Both the position numbers and the translations under genes were made by a program. DNA of 38,235 nucleotides from Sphingomonas-like bacterium B12. Lineage in GTDB: Bacteria; Pseudomonadota; Alphaproteobacteria; Sphingomonadales; Sphingomonadaceae. The notes under the pieces were generated by a model that was not told the DNA's origin, searched no databases, and was given only the letters and a program-made list of their open reading frames with translations. The stretch is taken from the NCBI GenBank assembly GCA_000333335.1, contig BACX01000797.1:1-38235 (forward strand), given 5' to 3'. Below, in pieces: positions 8,507 through 15,719 of this stretch (position 1 is the first letter of the stretch; every line of letters starts with the position of its first letter).

Positions 8507-9084
8507 TCCGCCTGCTGGGAGGAACGGCCTCCGCACGAGACACCGCGGATCAGCTGCTGCAACGATGGCCTTCGCTGTCGGAGCTTCTTTCCGCTCCACG
8601 GAAGGCGATCGCGGAGGTCGGCGGCAATGATGTCGCGACTATCTGTTTCACGGTTCGCAACATCCTCGCCTACGTCACGCACCAGGCGATCGAGGATCGG
8701 CCCCTGTTGGGAAATTCAGACGAGCTCGGCGCCTATCTTCGCCATACAATGGCCTTTAAATCGTCAGAGGAAATGCGGGTCCTGTTTCTCAATGCCGGCA
8801 ATCGCCTGATCCGCGACGAGGTGATCGGAACAGGGACGGCAGACCGGATCCTCTTCGAACCGAAAGAAATCGTGCGCCGCGCCATCGAGCTTCGGTCGAC
8901 TGCCTTGATCCTCGCCCATAACCACCCCGGCGGCTGCAGGCAGCCCAGCCGGGAGGATGTCGAAACAACCGCGCGCCTCATTGGCCTCGCCAAGCACCTC
9001 GCGATCGAGATCCACGATCACATTATTGTCACAAGAAGCGGTTGCGTAAGCCTGCGCGCGCTCGGGCACTTCAGGGACAACTGA
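8479..9084 (+). CDS. RadC-like JAB/JAMM domain protein
   Basis: A 201-residue RadC-family protein. A short helical N-terminal part resembles the UPF0758 helix-hairpin-helix region. The MPN/JAB domain follows with the full metal motif HNHPGGCRQPSRED (H147, H149 and D160), plus the expected EMRVLFLN upstream, which supplies the glutamate. RadC proteins are widespread, often on mobile DNA; a role in DNA repair was proposed but later withdrawn, and the biochemical activity is unsettled. GTG 8479 is the best start: it gives a family-like N-terminus and overlaps the membrane protein gene. This tight coupling to a membrane protein and an anchored HTH regulator is unusual. Confidence 0.88.
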   Translation: MAGTDRRLLIRLLGGTASARDTADQLLQRWPSLSELLSAPRKAIAEVGGNDVATICFTVRNILAYVTHQAIEDRPLLGNSDELGAYLRHTMAFKSSEEMRVLFLNAGNRLIRDEVIGTGTADRILFEPKEIVRRAIELRSTALILAHNHPGGCRQPSREDVETTARLIGLAKHLAIEIHDHIIVTRSGCVSLRALGHFRDN

Positions 9085-9176
9085 ATGATCCAGCTTCTCA
9101 ATGCGCGGACGAGGAATCGCATTCAAGCAGAGGCATCGAAGGGAGCGCTTCAAGAAGCAGTACGAGGGAGCGGGGA

Positions 9177-9770
9177 ATGACCGTCAAGCGCCCGTCCCCC
9201 AGCAGGCAAGACGAGCCAAGCGCGGATCAGGTTCGCGCATCCGAGCCCCTTGACGTTGAGTATCGGTTCGAGCGGCTGACTCCGCGCCAGAAGGAATGTC
9301 TTCGCCTTACGAGACCAGATTTCTCCAGCAAGCTGATCGGCAAGCAACTCGGGATGTCCGCTCGCAGCGTCGACAGTCACATCCGAGCGGGGATGCAAAT
9401 CGCCGGACTGAAATCGAGGTTCGAGGCTGGTCAGCGTTTTCGCGCTTGGGAGGGCAGTCTGGCCCGGACAGCGAGCGAAACGGTGGGGGGCCAATCGGTG
9501 GGGGTTCCCAGCGACCACCTTTCTCCATCAGATGGCGCCGCAGACAAACCTTCGAGCGACGGTCCTCCAACTGGCCCGGGTGTTCGGTCCGAGACCGGCC
9601 AAGGCTCCGAAGGAAGTGCTCTGCAGGAACCTGTGAAGCCTATGAGTGAGGCAGATGAGACACGCCGCCCGCCCCTTGTTGCTCTTACAATCTCGATCAT
9701 CGCCATTCTGGTGGCTATAGGCGCCATTGCCGCGCTTCTCTTCATACTCGATTGGGCTAACCGATCCTGA
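9177..9770 (+). CDS. LuxR-type HTH protein with C-terminal membrane anchor (regulator 2)
   Basis: A 197-residue protein built like regulator 1. The HTH lies at about residues 35-90: LTPRQKECLRLTRPDFSSKL, IGKQLGMSARSVDSHIRAGM, then QIAGLKSRFEAGQRF. A long low-complexity linker rich in Ser, Gly and Pro follows; it contains GGQSVGVPSD, similar to GVQSVGLARV in regulator 3. The C-terminal anchor is LVALTISIIAILVAIGAI plus AALLFIL, ending six residues before the stop. The start at 9177 is preceded by GAGCGGGG. It lies 92 bp after RadC, so it may be read with cassette 1 or begin a new unit. It has no membrane-protein partner of its own immediately downstream. Confidence 0.78.
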   Translation: MTVKRPSPSRQDEPSADQVRASEPLDVEYRFERLTPRQKECLRLTRPDFSSKLIGKQLGMSARSVDSHIRAGMQIAGLKSRFEAGQRFRAWEGSLARTASETVGGQSVGVPSDHLSPSDGAADKPSSDGPPTGPGVRSETGQGSEGSALQEPVKPMSEADETRRPPLVALTISIIAILVAIGAIAALLFILDWANRS

Positions 9771-10088
9771 AGCGAAGCCTTCGCATCCTCCCGCCCTTCT
9801 CCACCCGGGCCAACGCCGCCACAGGCGGGCTTTGCCTCTCCGACCTTCGACTTTCTCGAGTGTCCGATGGGATGCCCCGGAGCTGCCCGCGTGCGTCACG
9901 ACTATGGCCGGGTAGTGGTAGCCAGCTCAGAACCTCAGAGGAGTCTGGGATTGCGGAACCTCTCAATAGAAGAGTCGACGGCGCGGCGGACGTCCGCGGC
10001 GCTTGGACGGCCTTCCCGTCACGATAGCACGGTCGCCCTTCCCCACGTGCAGTCAGTTTCAATCAACGGGACTACTCCGGCGGAGCGA
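9771..10088. other. Gene-free stretch after regulator 2
   Basis: I see no supported gene here. Several ORFs run through it but none has a good ribosome site or consistent codon use. It may be the leader of the small gene at 10089. Confidence 0.35.
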
Positions 10089-10298
10089 ATGTTTCTTGTC
10101 GAAGGCGAAGGAGAATTCCCGCTCGATCTGCTGCGGCGGGAACGATGCTGGCCGGCTCGCTCGCAAGATAGCCGAGCGATCGCTTTCGGAACGCGGGGAG
10201 ACGCGGCGAGCTATCGGCAAGTGGCTCTCGCTACCTACAATGCGAGTGGCCCGTCCGAAAAGCGGTGGCGAAGCAAGGGTTGGATCGTCGTCGTCTAA
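10089..10298 (+). CDS. Small conserved-looking protein, 69 aa
   Basis: A short protein starting MFLVEGEGEFPLDLLRRERC and ending in ATYNASGPSEKRWRSKGW. The FP(L/F)D(L/M)LR..R.wPa pattern followed by a C-terminal RW.S.GW reminds me of an uncharacterised family of short sphingomonad proteins, recalled rather than checked. GGAG stands five bases before the ATG, which is why I chose this start although the frame is open to 9867. Function unknown. It sits between regulators 2 and 3. Confidence 0.55.
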   Translation: MFLVEGEGEFPLDLLRRERCWPARSQDSRAIAFGTRGDAASYRQVALATYNASGPSEKRWRSKGWIVVV

Positions 10299-10546
10299 TT
10301 GCCGACTGTGCTACGCTCCTCATCCGACATTAACGAGCTCCTGGTAGCGCAAAGACCAAGCAGGTCCGCGAACAGCGATCTGAAGATCCCGATTCTGCCG
10401 CAAGCTGCATCGAAGTTTGGTCCATTTTGGCGGTTATTTTAATCCAAATCAGCCTGTGGCCCCCGGCCCGACATTAACCTATATTGCATTTCAGTTGCAG
10501 GGCCGCCGCGCTCCGGCGCGATCCGGCATGGGTAGGCGTCGGTGTA

Positions 10547-11179
10547 ATGAACGATCTCACTCCATACGGCTCGTTCGACCCCCGCGGTCGATCCACGATC
10601 CCCCTAATCGAAACCCCACCGTTTCATCTGCTCACCGACATCGAGAAAGAATGCCTCCGATTCGTCGCCCAGGGTTACACGTCGAAACGCATTGCTGCCG
10701 AGCGAAAGGTCCGGCGCGACACAATCGACAAACTCCTGCGAAGAGCGCGAGACAAGATGGGCTCTGAGACAAGAGGAGAGCTCGCCCGCCTGCTGGTCGA
10801 GTACGAGCGCCTGCAGGAAGCGCGCGCGTCGGACCCGGAAACACCAGGACACCCTGCGCTACCGCCCCCCGATTTTGTGGGGGTGCAATCGGTGGGGCTG
10901 GCGCGCGTGACCGAAATGCCTTCATCGGAGGCTCCTGAAACGCCGAACCATGGCAGCGGGGGTGTCTCATCACCGAGGAAGGTGACGAGATTGGTCGACC
11001 TCTCGGACATCGACCTGCTTCAGCGCCTGCTGTTCGGCTCGCACAGGAGCCCGCGCAATGACCTAGATCGATGGTCCAAGATAACCGTGATCTCCGTCGT
11101 CACGGCGGGCGCCGCACTCACCGCGGTTGCCCTCATACCCCTGCTCATGGTGCTCGATCGGATCGCCGCCGGGCTGTGA
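10547..11179 (+). CDS. LuxR-type HTH protein with C-terminal membrane anchor (regulator 3)
   Basis: A 210-residue protein. The HTH lies at about residues 27-85: LLTDIEKECLRFVAQGYTSK, RIAAERKVRRDTIDKLLRRA, then RDKMGSETRGELARLLVE. The linker has GVQSVGLARV, echoing regulator 2. The C-terminal helix ITVISVVTAGAALTAVALIP plus LLMVL should anchor the protein, with a short exit DRIAAGL. The ATG follows a TAA (GGTGTAATG). It heads the second cassette: small helical protein (11238), membrane protein (11622), 50 aa peptide (12130) and GntR regulator (12289). As with the other two, no sensor domain is present. Confidence 0.78.
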   Translation: MNDLTPYGSFDPRGRSTIPLIETPPFHLLTDIEKECLRFVAQGYTSKRIAAERKVRRDTIDKLLRRARDKMGSETRGELARLLVEYERLQEARASDPETPGHPALPPPDFVGVQSVGLARVTEMPSSEAPETPNHGSGGVSSPRKVTRLVDLSDIDLLQRLLFGSHRSPRNDLDRWSKITVISVVTAGAALTAVALIPLLMVLDRIAAGL

Positions 11180-11237
11180 GCGCAGACTGCAACGACAATC
11201 CAGGGAGCGCGGTCCGTCAAGGCCCGTGCGCAATATC

Positions 11238-11585
11238 ATGCGTAAGAAGCGTATCGAAGTCGCCACGAACGTCGCCCAGTGCCTACACGCCCTCGAGAGA
11301 GCGATCGATATCACGGCGATCCGGGGGGCGGAGCTATATGCCGCCATGCCGCTCGCGCGCCTCGACGCGAACCTCTCCGCGATCATCGGCCAAGCGGCGA
11401 TGACGAGTTGCACAAATGCCCTAGCCTTCCTCGCAAAGGCTCGCGAGGAAATCATCGCCACCCACCATCATCTCAAAACGGCGGGTGATGAGATCGGCCT
11501 CCAGGCGGTCAACTTCGGCGATTCCGTGAAGCCCGAAAGCGCTCAAATCGCTTTGGGGACGCCGCACCTGCGAGTCGCATCCTGA
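11238..11585 (+). CDS. Small helical protein of cassette 2
   Basis: A 115-residue helical protein, for example VAQCLHALERAIDITAIRGA and TNALAFLAKAREEIIATHHH. No signal peptide or membrane helix. Its place, directly after an anchored HTH regulator and before a membrane protein, matches that of the gene at 7680. It might bind regulator 3 or act as a small signalling partner; nothing in the sequence proves this. The gene begins 58 bp after regulator 3 and ends 36 bp before the membrane protein, so the three are very likely one operon. Confidence 0.65.
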   Translation: MRKKRIEVATNVAQCLHALERAIDITAIRGAELYAAMPLARLDANLSAIIGQAAMTSCTNALAFLAKAREEIIATHHHLKTAGDEIGLQAVNFGDSVKPESAQIALGTPHLRVAS

Positions 11586-11621
11586 TGTTCATCGGCCACT
11601 TTCGACAGCGAAGGCAAAGCT

Positions 11622-12098
11622 ATGCGGCACGAGTTATTCGACGTGTTTCTCTTGATGAGCTGCGCCTTTGCCGTCTGGAAAGGCGGCGGACCAGAGAGGA
11701 TGGCTGCCATCGCCCTCTTCCTTGGTGACATCCTCTCGGTGGCAGCGGTGCTCCTGCATTCCGGCCGTTATCGTCACGAGGAATATGGCCTGTTTGTCGT
11801 GGACGTCATCCTGTTCATTGCTCTCGCGGCGATCGCCTTCCGGAGCACGCGCTGGTGGCCGCTAGTCCTCGCCGGTCTGCAGCTCGACGGGACGCTCGTG
11901 CATTTGCTCCACTGGGTCGCTCCGCACGCGGTACCCGTCGCCTACCTCGACGCAACCGCGCTCTGGTCCTATCCGATGGTCGCGCTGCTCTTTGTTGGCG
12001 CCTGGCGGCACCAAACTCGACGGGCACGCCGCGGGGACGACCCCGCGTGGAAGAGCGGATCGCCGGATCGGCCGTCCGTTATCCCCTTATCGAACTAA
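11622..12098 (+). CDS. Multi-pass membrane protein of cassette 2
   Basis: A 158-residue integral membrane protein, paralogous to the one at 8078. Hydrophobic helices: VFLLMSCAFAVW, IALFLGDILSVAAVLL, LFVVDVILFIALAAIAF, WPLVLAGLQLDGTLVHLL and YPMVALLFVGAW. Positions shared with the 8078 protein are GGGPER, VVDV, RSTRWWP, YLDATALWSYP and GAWR. A charged cytosolic tail of about 35 residues (HQTRRARRGDD onward) is extra. The strict conservation of a polar YxDxTxLWxYP motif inside the membrane region suggests a binding or structural role rather than simple anchoring. Confidence 0.75.
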   Translation: MRHELFDVFLLMSCAFAVWKGGGPERMAAIALFLGDILSVAAVLLHSGRYRHEEYGLFVVDVILFIALAAIAFRSTRWWPLVLAGLQLDGTLVHLLHWVAPHAVPVAYLDATALWSYPMVALLFVGAWRHQTRRARRGDDPAWKSGSPDRPSVIPLSN

Positions 12099-12129
12099 GC
12101 CCTATGCCCCACTGCAGCCGGAGGCCGAC

Positions 12130-12282
12130 ATGAATCGTTATTTCCTCGAACCAAGGAAGATTCAGCTCGCGGACGGGGTATCACTGCCCGCATCGCGGCG
12201 AAACGACGAGCAGTCGACCATCCCATCTGACGTCGCAAACCTCGAAACGCGGATGGCGGCGGCGGGTCACCGTGGCGGCTGA
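12130..12282 (+). CDS. Putative 50-aa peptide
   Basis: A short ORF starting MNRYFLEPRKIQLADGVSLP and ending ten bases before the GntR start. There is no strong ribosome site, only a weak purine run, and no recognised family. It is included because it fills the gap between the membrane protein and GntR genes on the same strand. It could equally be untranslated leader. Confidence 0.35.
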   Translation: MNRYFLEPRKIQLADGVSLPASRRNDEQSTIPSDVANLETRMAAAGHRGG

Positions 12283-12288
12283 CGGACA

Positions 12289-12909
12289 GTGCCGCCTGAT
12301 CCATCCCATGCCGATTACGTATACCGATCTCTGAAGGGCGATATCCTGTCGGGGCGATACCCGCCCGGCTCCGTTCCCAACATCCAGCATGTCGCTGACG
12401 AGATCGGCTTCAGCATCAGTCCGGTCCGCGATGCCATGGAGCGGTTGGTCGGCGAAAGGCTCCTGCTCACGCGCAGCAATGGCGGGTTTCAACTTCCGCC
12501 GATTTCGGGGGCGTCGCTTCGTGACCTCTATCTATGGCATTCCTATCTGACGCGCGGCGCTATTCGATCCGCACCCGCCCTCCATGCCTCGTTGCTCGCA
12601 CGCGAGATTGCGGCCACTAACCCCGAGGACAATCATGCTATCGTCGCCGTGACCGCGCGGTTTTTCCTTGAACTCAGCGCAGGCGCGGCAAGCGAGGAAC
12701 ATCTCGCGGCCATACGCTCGGCGGGCGAACGACTCACCCTCCCGAGGCTCGCGGAACGACGCCTCCGCGACCGAAAGCCCGAACTCGAAAGACTGATAAT
12801 CCTGTCAATTTCTGGCAGCAAAATCGCACTCAAAGAGGCAATTTCTGTCTATCACCGGCGGCGACTCCGTCACATGTCGGAGATCTTGTTAGCTCTTCAA
12901 TCCCTCTGA
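12289..12909 (+). CDS. GntR family transcriptional regulator
   Basis: A 206-residue protein beginning at GTG 12289. The N-terminal winged helix is typical of GntR: YVYRSLKGDILSGRYPPGS, then VPNIQHVADEIGFSISPVRD and AMERLVGERLLLTRSNGGF. The C-terminal part is all helical, like a shortened FCD ligand domain, with SVYHRRRLRHMSEILLAL at the end. FadR-type regulators normally sense small organic acids. It sits between cassette 2 and the lasso precursor gene, about 160 bp before the latter. It may therefore regulate the lasso operon, or belong to cassette 2; the sequence does not decide. Confidence 0.85.
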   Translation: MPPDPSHADYVYRSLKGDILSGRYPPGSVPNIQHVADEIGFSISPVRDAMERLVGERLLLTRSNGGFQLPPISGASLRDLYLWHSYLTRGAIRSAPALHASLLAREIAATNPEDNHAIVAVTARFFLELSAGAASEEHLAAIRSAGERLTLPRLAERRLRDRKPELERLIILSISGSKIALKEAISVYHRRRLRHMSEILLALQSL

Positions 12910-12934
12910 AAGGCCCGACAATCGGTTGAAAAAT

Positions 12935-12963
12935 TTGCTATTAATCGAACCACGCTCTGTAAT
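12935..12963 (+). promoter_or_regulatory. Putative sigma-70 promoter of lasso operon
   Basis: TTGCTA (12935) and TGTAAT (12958) are separated by 17 bases, four and five matches to the -35 and -10 consensus. They lie in a locally AT-rich gap just after the GntR gene and about 125 bp before the lasso precursor start. Found by eye only. Confidence 0.45.
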
Positions 12964-13086
12964 CCGCCGTCAAACCATTCAAGAGCGCATATAAGCTCCG
13001 AATCGGATCACGAATAAGCTCAGATATATGCTTCGTCGTCCATACAATAGACCGGCCGCATCCCGCGGTACATGAAGAAGGTTGTT

Positions 13087-13218
13087 ATGGATCGCATCGA
13101 AGATCGCGACGACGACACCGTCGAACTCGGCAGCGTCACCCAGGAGACCAAGGGTCCTCCGGGAATCAACCACGACACGGTCGGTTCGCTCCCGGGCGGC
13201 GGTCTCTCGCACGACTGA
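13087..13218 (+). CDS. Lasso peptide precursor
   Basis: A 43-residue precursor. The leader is 22 residues (MDRIEDRDDDTVELGSV, then TQETK) and ends with Thr at position -2, the residue recognised by lasso proteases. The core is 21 residues: ring GPPGINHD and tail TVGSLPGGGLSHD. Gly1 and Asp8 would form an eight-residue macrolactam; no other acidic residue lies at positions 7-9. ATG 13087 was chosen since AAGAAGG lies five bases upstream; an in-frame ATG at 13072 would add MKKVV. The two maturation genes follow on the same strand after a hairpin. Too short for usual gene callers. The peptide's activity cannot be predicted. Confidence 0.88.
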   Translation: MDRIEDRDDDTVELGSVTQETKGPPGINHDTVGSLPGGGLSHD

Positions 13219-13225
13219 AGCTGAC

Positions 13226-13251
13226 GGCGCGCCGCCTTCGGGCGGCGCGTC
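13226..13251 (+). terminator. GC-rich UUCG hairpin between precursor and protease genes
   Basis: GGCGCGCCGCC, loop TTCG, GGCGGCGCGTC: an 11-bp stem with one G-U pair, starting seven bases after the precursor stop. No T-run follows, so it probably acts as an mRNA 3' stabiliser or partial terminator. That would give more precursor than enzyme transcript, as has been described for similar intergenic hairpins in proteobacterial lasso clusters. Confidence 0.75.
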
Positions 13252-13269
13252 AACGGGGCTATATATCTC

Positions 13270-13920
13270 ATGCCGTATACCTTACGTGCCGGACTCCATT
13301 ATCGACGCGTCGATGGGCACCCTATCATCCTAGACATCTGCCAAGATCGATATCTGGCAGCCGGCGAACACGCGGCTTTAGCAATCGAAAAATTGATCGC
13401 AGGGGATGACCTCACATCCGATTGCGAGCTGTCTCTCGCAAAGCTTCTCTCCGCCGGGTTGATCGTCGAGAGCACGGCACCTCAAGCCATATCGCCACCA
13501 GAAGTCTGCGCAGCGACATCGAGCCATATCCACATCACCGCTCGTCCGGCGTTGAGCAAGGTTTTATCTTCGGCTTTGGAAATCGCCCGCACCGAGCGCG
13601 CGCTGCGGCGGAGACCCTTGGCGGATCTGCTGCTTGCGATTGAAAGACGAAAACCGCTTGGACCCGAGATTGCTGGCCGCATCGATGAGACACTGGCTGC
13701 GTATAACGCAGCGTCCAAGCTCGTCCCGCGCAACGATAAGTGCCTCGCCCGATCGATCGCCTTGACAAACATGCTGCACCGACAAGGGCAGCCGACGACT
13801 TTGGTGATCGGCGTCATGGTCCGGCCCTTTGCGGCTCACTGCTGGGTGCAGAGCGGTGCGACCGCGCTGAACGACGAGATTGACCGGGTGCGGTGCTTCA
13901 CCCCGATCCTGGCCATCTGA
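13270..13920 (+). CDS. Lasso peptide B protein: RRE plus transglutaminase-like protease
   Basis: A 216-residue fused B protein. Residues 1-75 resemble the PqqD-like RiPP recognition element that binds the leader (ILDICQDRYLAAGEH...). The C-terminal half is the transglutaminase-like protease that removes the leader. The expected catalytic residues are visible: Cys158 in NDKCLARSIALTNML, His190 in RPFAAHCWVQ and an acidic residue in ALNDEID (about 202). The C-terminal VRCFTPILAI is also typical. It follows the precursor after a hairpin and its stop precedes the C gene start by one base, so B and C are translationally coupled. This is the canonical A-B-C order. Confidence 0.92.
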   Translation: MPYTLRAGLHYRRVDGHPIILDICQDRYLAAGEHAALAIEKLIAGDDLTSDCELSLAKLLSAGLIVESTAPQAISPPEVCAATSSHIHITARPALSKVLSSALEIARTERALRRRPLADLLLAIERRKPLGPEIAGRIDETLAAYNAASKLVPRNDKCLARSIALTNMLHRQGQPTTLVIGVMVRPFAAHCWVQSGATALNDEIDRVRCFTPILAI

Positions 13921-13921
13921 A

Positions 13922-15649
13922 GTGCTGGACTATCTCATCGTCGTCAATCGGACCGATCCAGAACGAGCCCGGCATCTCGTGAGCTTCGTCGACCCTTCCA
14001 TCTATGAGCAGCGCTTCGACGTGGGTTCGGGATGCCATTTGATGTTGGCGGGCCCTAAATCAGCAACGATCCAATCTGCCAGCAATTCGATCATTCTGGG
14101 TGCGGTACATCCACGCGAGGACCCGCTTCCCGACCTTGGAGCGGTTTTCGCGTGCGAGAAGGTCGCGAAGCGTTTGATCGAGACCGTGTGGGGCGACTAT
14201 CTCGCAGTGTGGCTCGACCGGCGGTCGGACCGAGTTCACATCTTGAGAGCACCTTTCGGGCGGTTGCCCTGCTACCGCAGGACCATCGACTCCTCGCTTG
14301 TCCTGGTTTCACGGTGTCACCGCCTAACAATGCTTGGACACTCGCCCGTGGTCTCTGCAGAGGCCGTAGCGGCCCATTTGGCCGGGCACGGGGCAAAATC
14401 GGAGACGACGAGCCTCGATCAGATCGGCGAGTTGCTCGGTGGACAGCAGATCGTTATCGGGACCCGCGAAACGAAGATCGAGACGGTCTGGAACCCTTGG
14501 TCATTCACGACGCGCAATCTCGCGCGTGCAGACGCACAAAGTCAGGCGCTCGCCGTCCGCACCGCGATCCTGAAAAGTACGAGGCAGCTGGTCGGCGAGC
14601 GCTCGAAAGTCATGCTTGGGCTATCAGGGGGCCTCGATTCCTCGATTGTCGCCGTTGCTCTCGCCCAAGCCGGCACGGCGGTTGAGCATCTGTCGCTGAC
14701 CACTGGAGATCCCAGCGGCGATGAGGCGCGTTACGCCAAGGCCGTAACCGATGCCGTCGGCGCCAATCTTCTGATGGTGCGCCAATCTCCGGAGCATGTC
14801 GATCTCTCGATCTCGGCTGCGGCCGGCCTTCCGCGACCGAGCGCCCGGTCCTTTTCCCAATCCGGTGACAGGGAGATCATCCGCCTGATTTGCGAAACCG
14901 GTTCACAGGCTTATTTCAACGGCGGTGGCGGCGACAGCGTCTTTTGCCACATGCATTCTGTTGCCCCCCTCCTCGATCGCTTCTCGGCCGAGGGCTTTAG
15001 CCGTCGACTCTGGGATACGGCGATGGACATCGATGCCATTACTGGATGCGGTGCTTTTTTTGCCTTGCGACGCGCCGCCGGTCGCGCCCTGGGTCGCCGA
15101 AAACCATACACGCCGCCCGTGACCGGTCGCTTTTTAACGGCGCAAACTCTTGAAGCAGTTCCGGCATGGGATCATCCATGGTTCGAAGAAAAACCCTACC
15201 CCCTCCCCGGCAAGCAAATGCACGCTTATTGGATCGTATCGATCGAGAATTCCCTCGAGGGTTATATACGCGACCGGGCGGTCCAGTCCTTCTACCCTCT
15301 AATGACGCAGCCGGTGATCGAAGCCTGTCTCGCGGTCCCGACCTGGCAATGGGTGTCGGGCGGGATCAATCGGTCGATCGCGCGACAGGCCTTTGCCGCG
15401 GAGCTACCGCCGCCGATCCGAGAAAGAAAAACGAAAGGCGCGATGGACGGTCTCGTCGTTCAGATTTACGAGCGCAATCGGACGACGATCCGCGAGCGGC
15501 TCCTCGAAGGGCGCCTCTCCGCCGCCGGCATCATCGATCGCAACACGCTTGCGGACGCTATCGATCGCCGCGGTCCCGTTGTCGGCAACGACTATGGTCG
15601 GATCATGGCTCTCCTTGACGTCGAAGCCTGGTGGGAGAGCTGGGGCTAG
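13922..15649 (+). CDS. Lasso peptide cyclase (asparagine synthetase-like C protein)
   Basis: A 575-residue homologue of class B asparagine synthetase that activates the Asp8 side chain with ATP and forms the isopeptide bond to Gly1. The ATP-pyrophosphatase loop LGLSGGLDSS is at about residues 232-241. The N-terminal half is the degenerate glutaminase-like domain without the catalytic N-terminal Cys. Further typical segments are NGGGGDSVFC, SFYPLMTQPVIEACLAVP and RERKTKGAMDGL near the C-terminus. GTG 13922 was chosen because it lies one base after the B stop; an in-frame ATG at 13880 would overlap B by 41 bases. Length fits the family. Confidence 0.92.
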   Translation: MLDYLIVVNRTDPERARHLVSFVDPSIYEQRFDVGSGCHLMLAGPKSATIQSASNSIILGAVHPREDPLPDLGAVFACEKVAKRLIETVWGDYLAVWLDRRSDRVHILRAPFGRLPCYRRTIDSSLVLVSRCHRLTMLGHSPVVSAEAVAAHLAGHGAKSETTSLDQIGELLGGQQIVIGTRETKIETVWNPWSFTTRNLARADAQSQALAVRTAILKSTRQLVGERSKVMLGLSGGLDSSIVAVALAQAGTAVEHLSLTTGDPSGDEARYAKAVTDAVGANLLMVRQSPEHVDLSISAAAGLPRPSARSFSQSGDREIIRLICETGSQAYFNGGGGDSVFCHMHSVAPLLDRFSAEGFSRRLWDTAMDIDAITGCGAFFALRRAAGRALGRRKPYTPPVTGRFLTAQTLEAVPAWDHPWFEEKPYPLPGKQMHAYWIVSIENSLEGYIRDRAVQSFYPLMTQPVIEACLAVPTWQWVSGGINRSIARQAFAAELPPPIRERKTKGAMDGLVVQIYERNRTTIRERLLEGRLSAAGIIDRNTLADAIDRRGPVVGNDYGRIMALLDVEAWWESWG

Positions 15650-15719
15650 CAGAGATCGGGTGCGTCGACGGCCGTTCCTTGTCAGCGACAGGACCGCGGG
15701 CCGAATATGCCGTGAGCGG

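Noticed and set aside
13020-13271. Minus-strand frames across the lasso precursor.
   Set aside because: The + strand precursor with leader Thr(-2), Gly1 and Asp8 plus adjacent B and C genes explains the segment.
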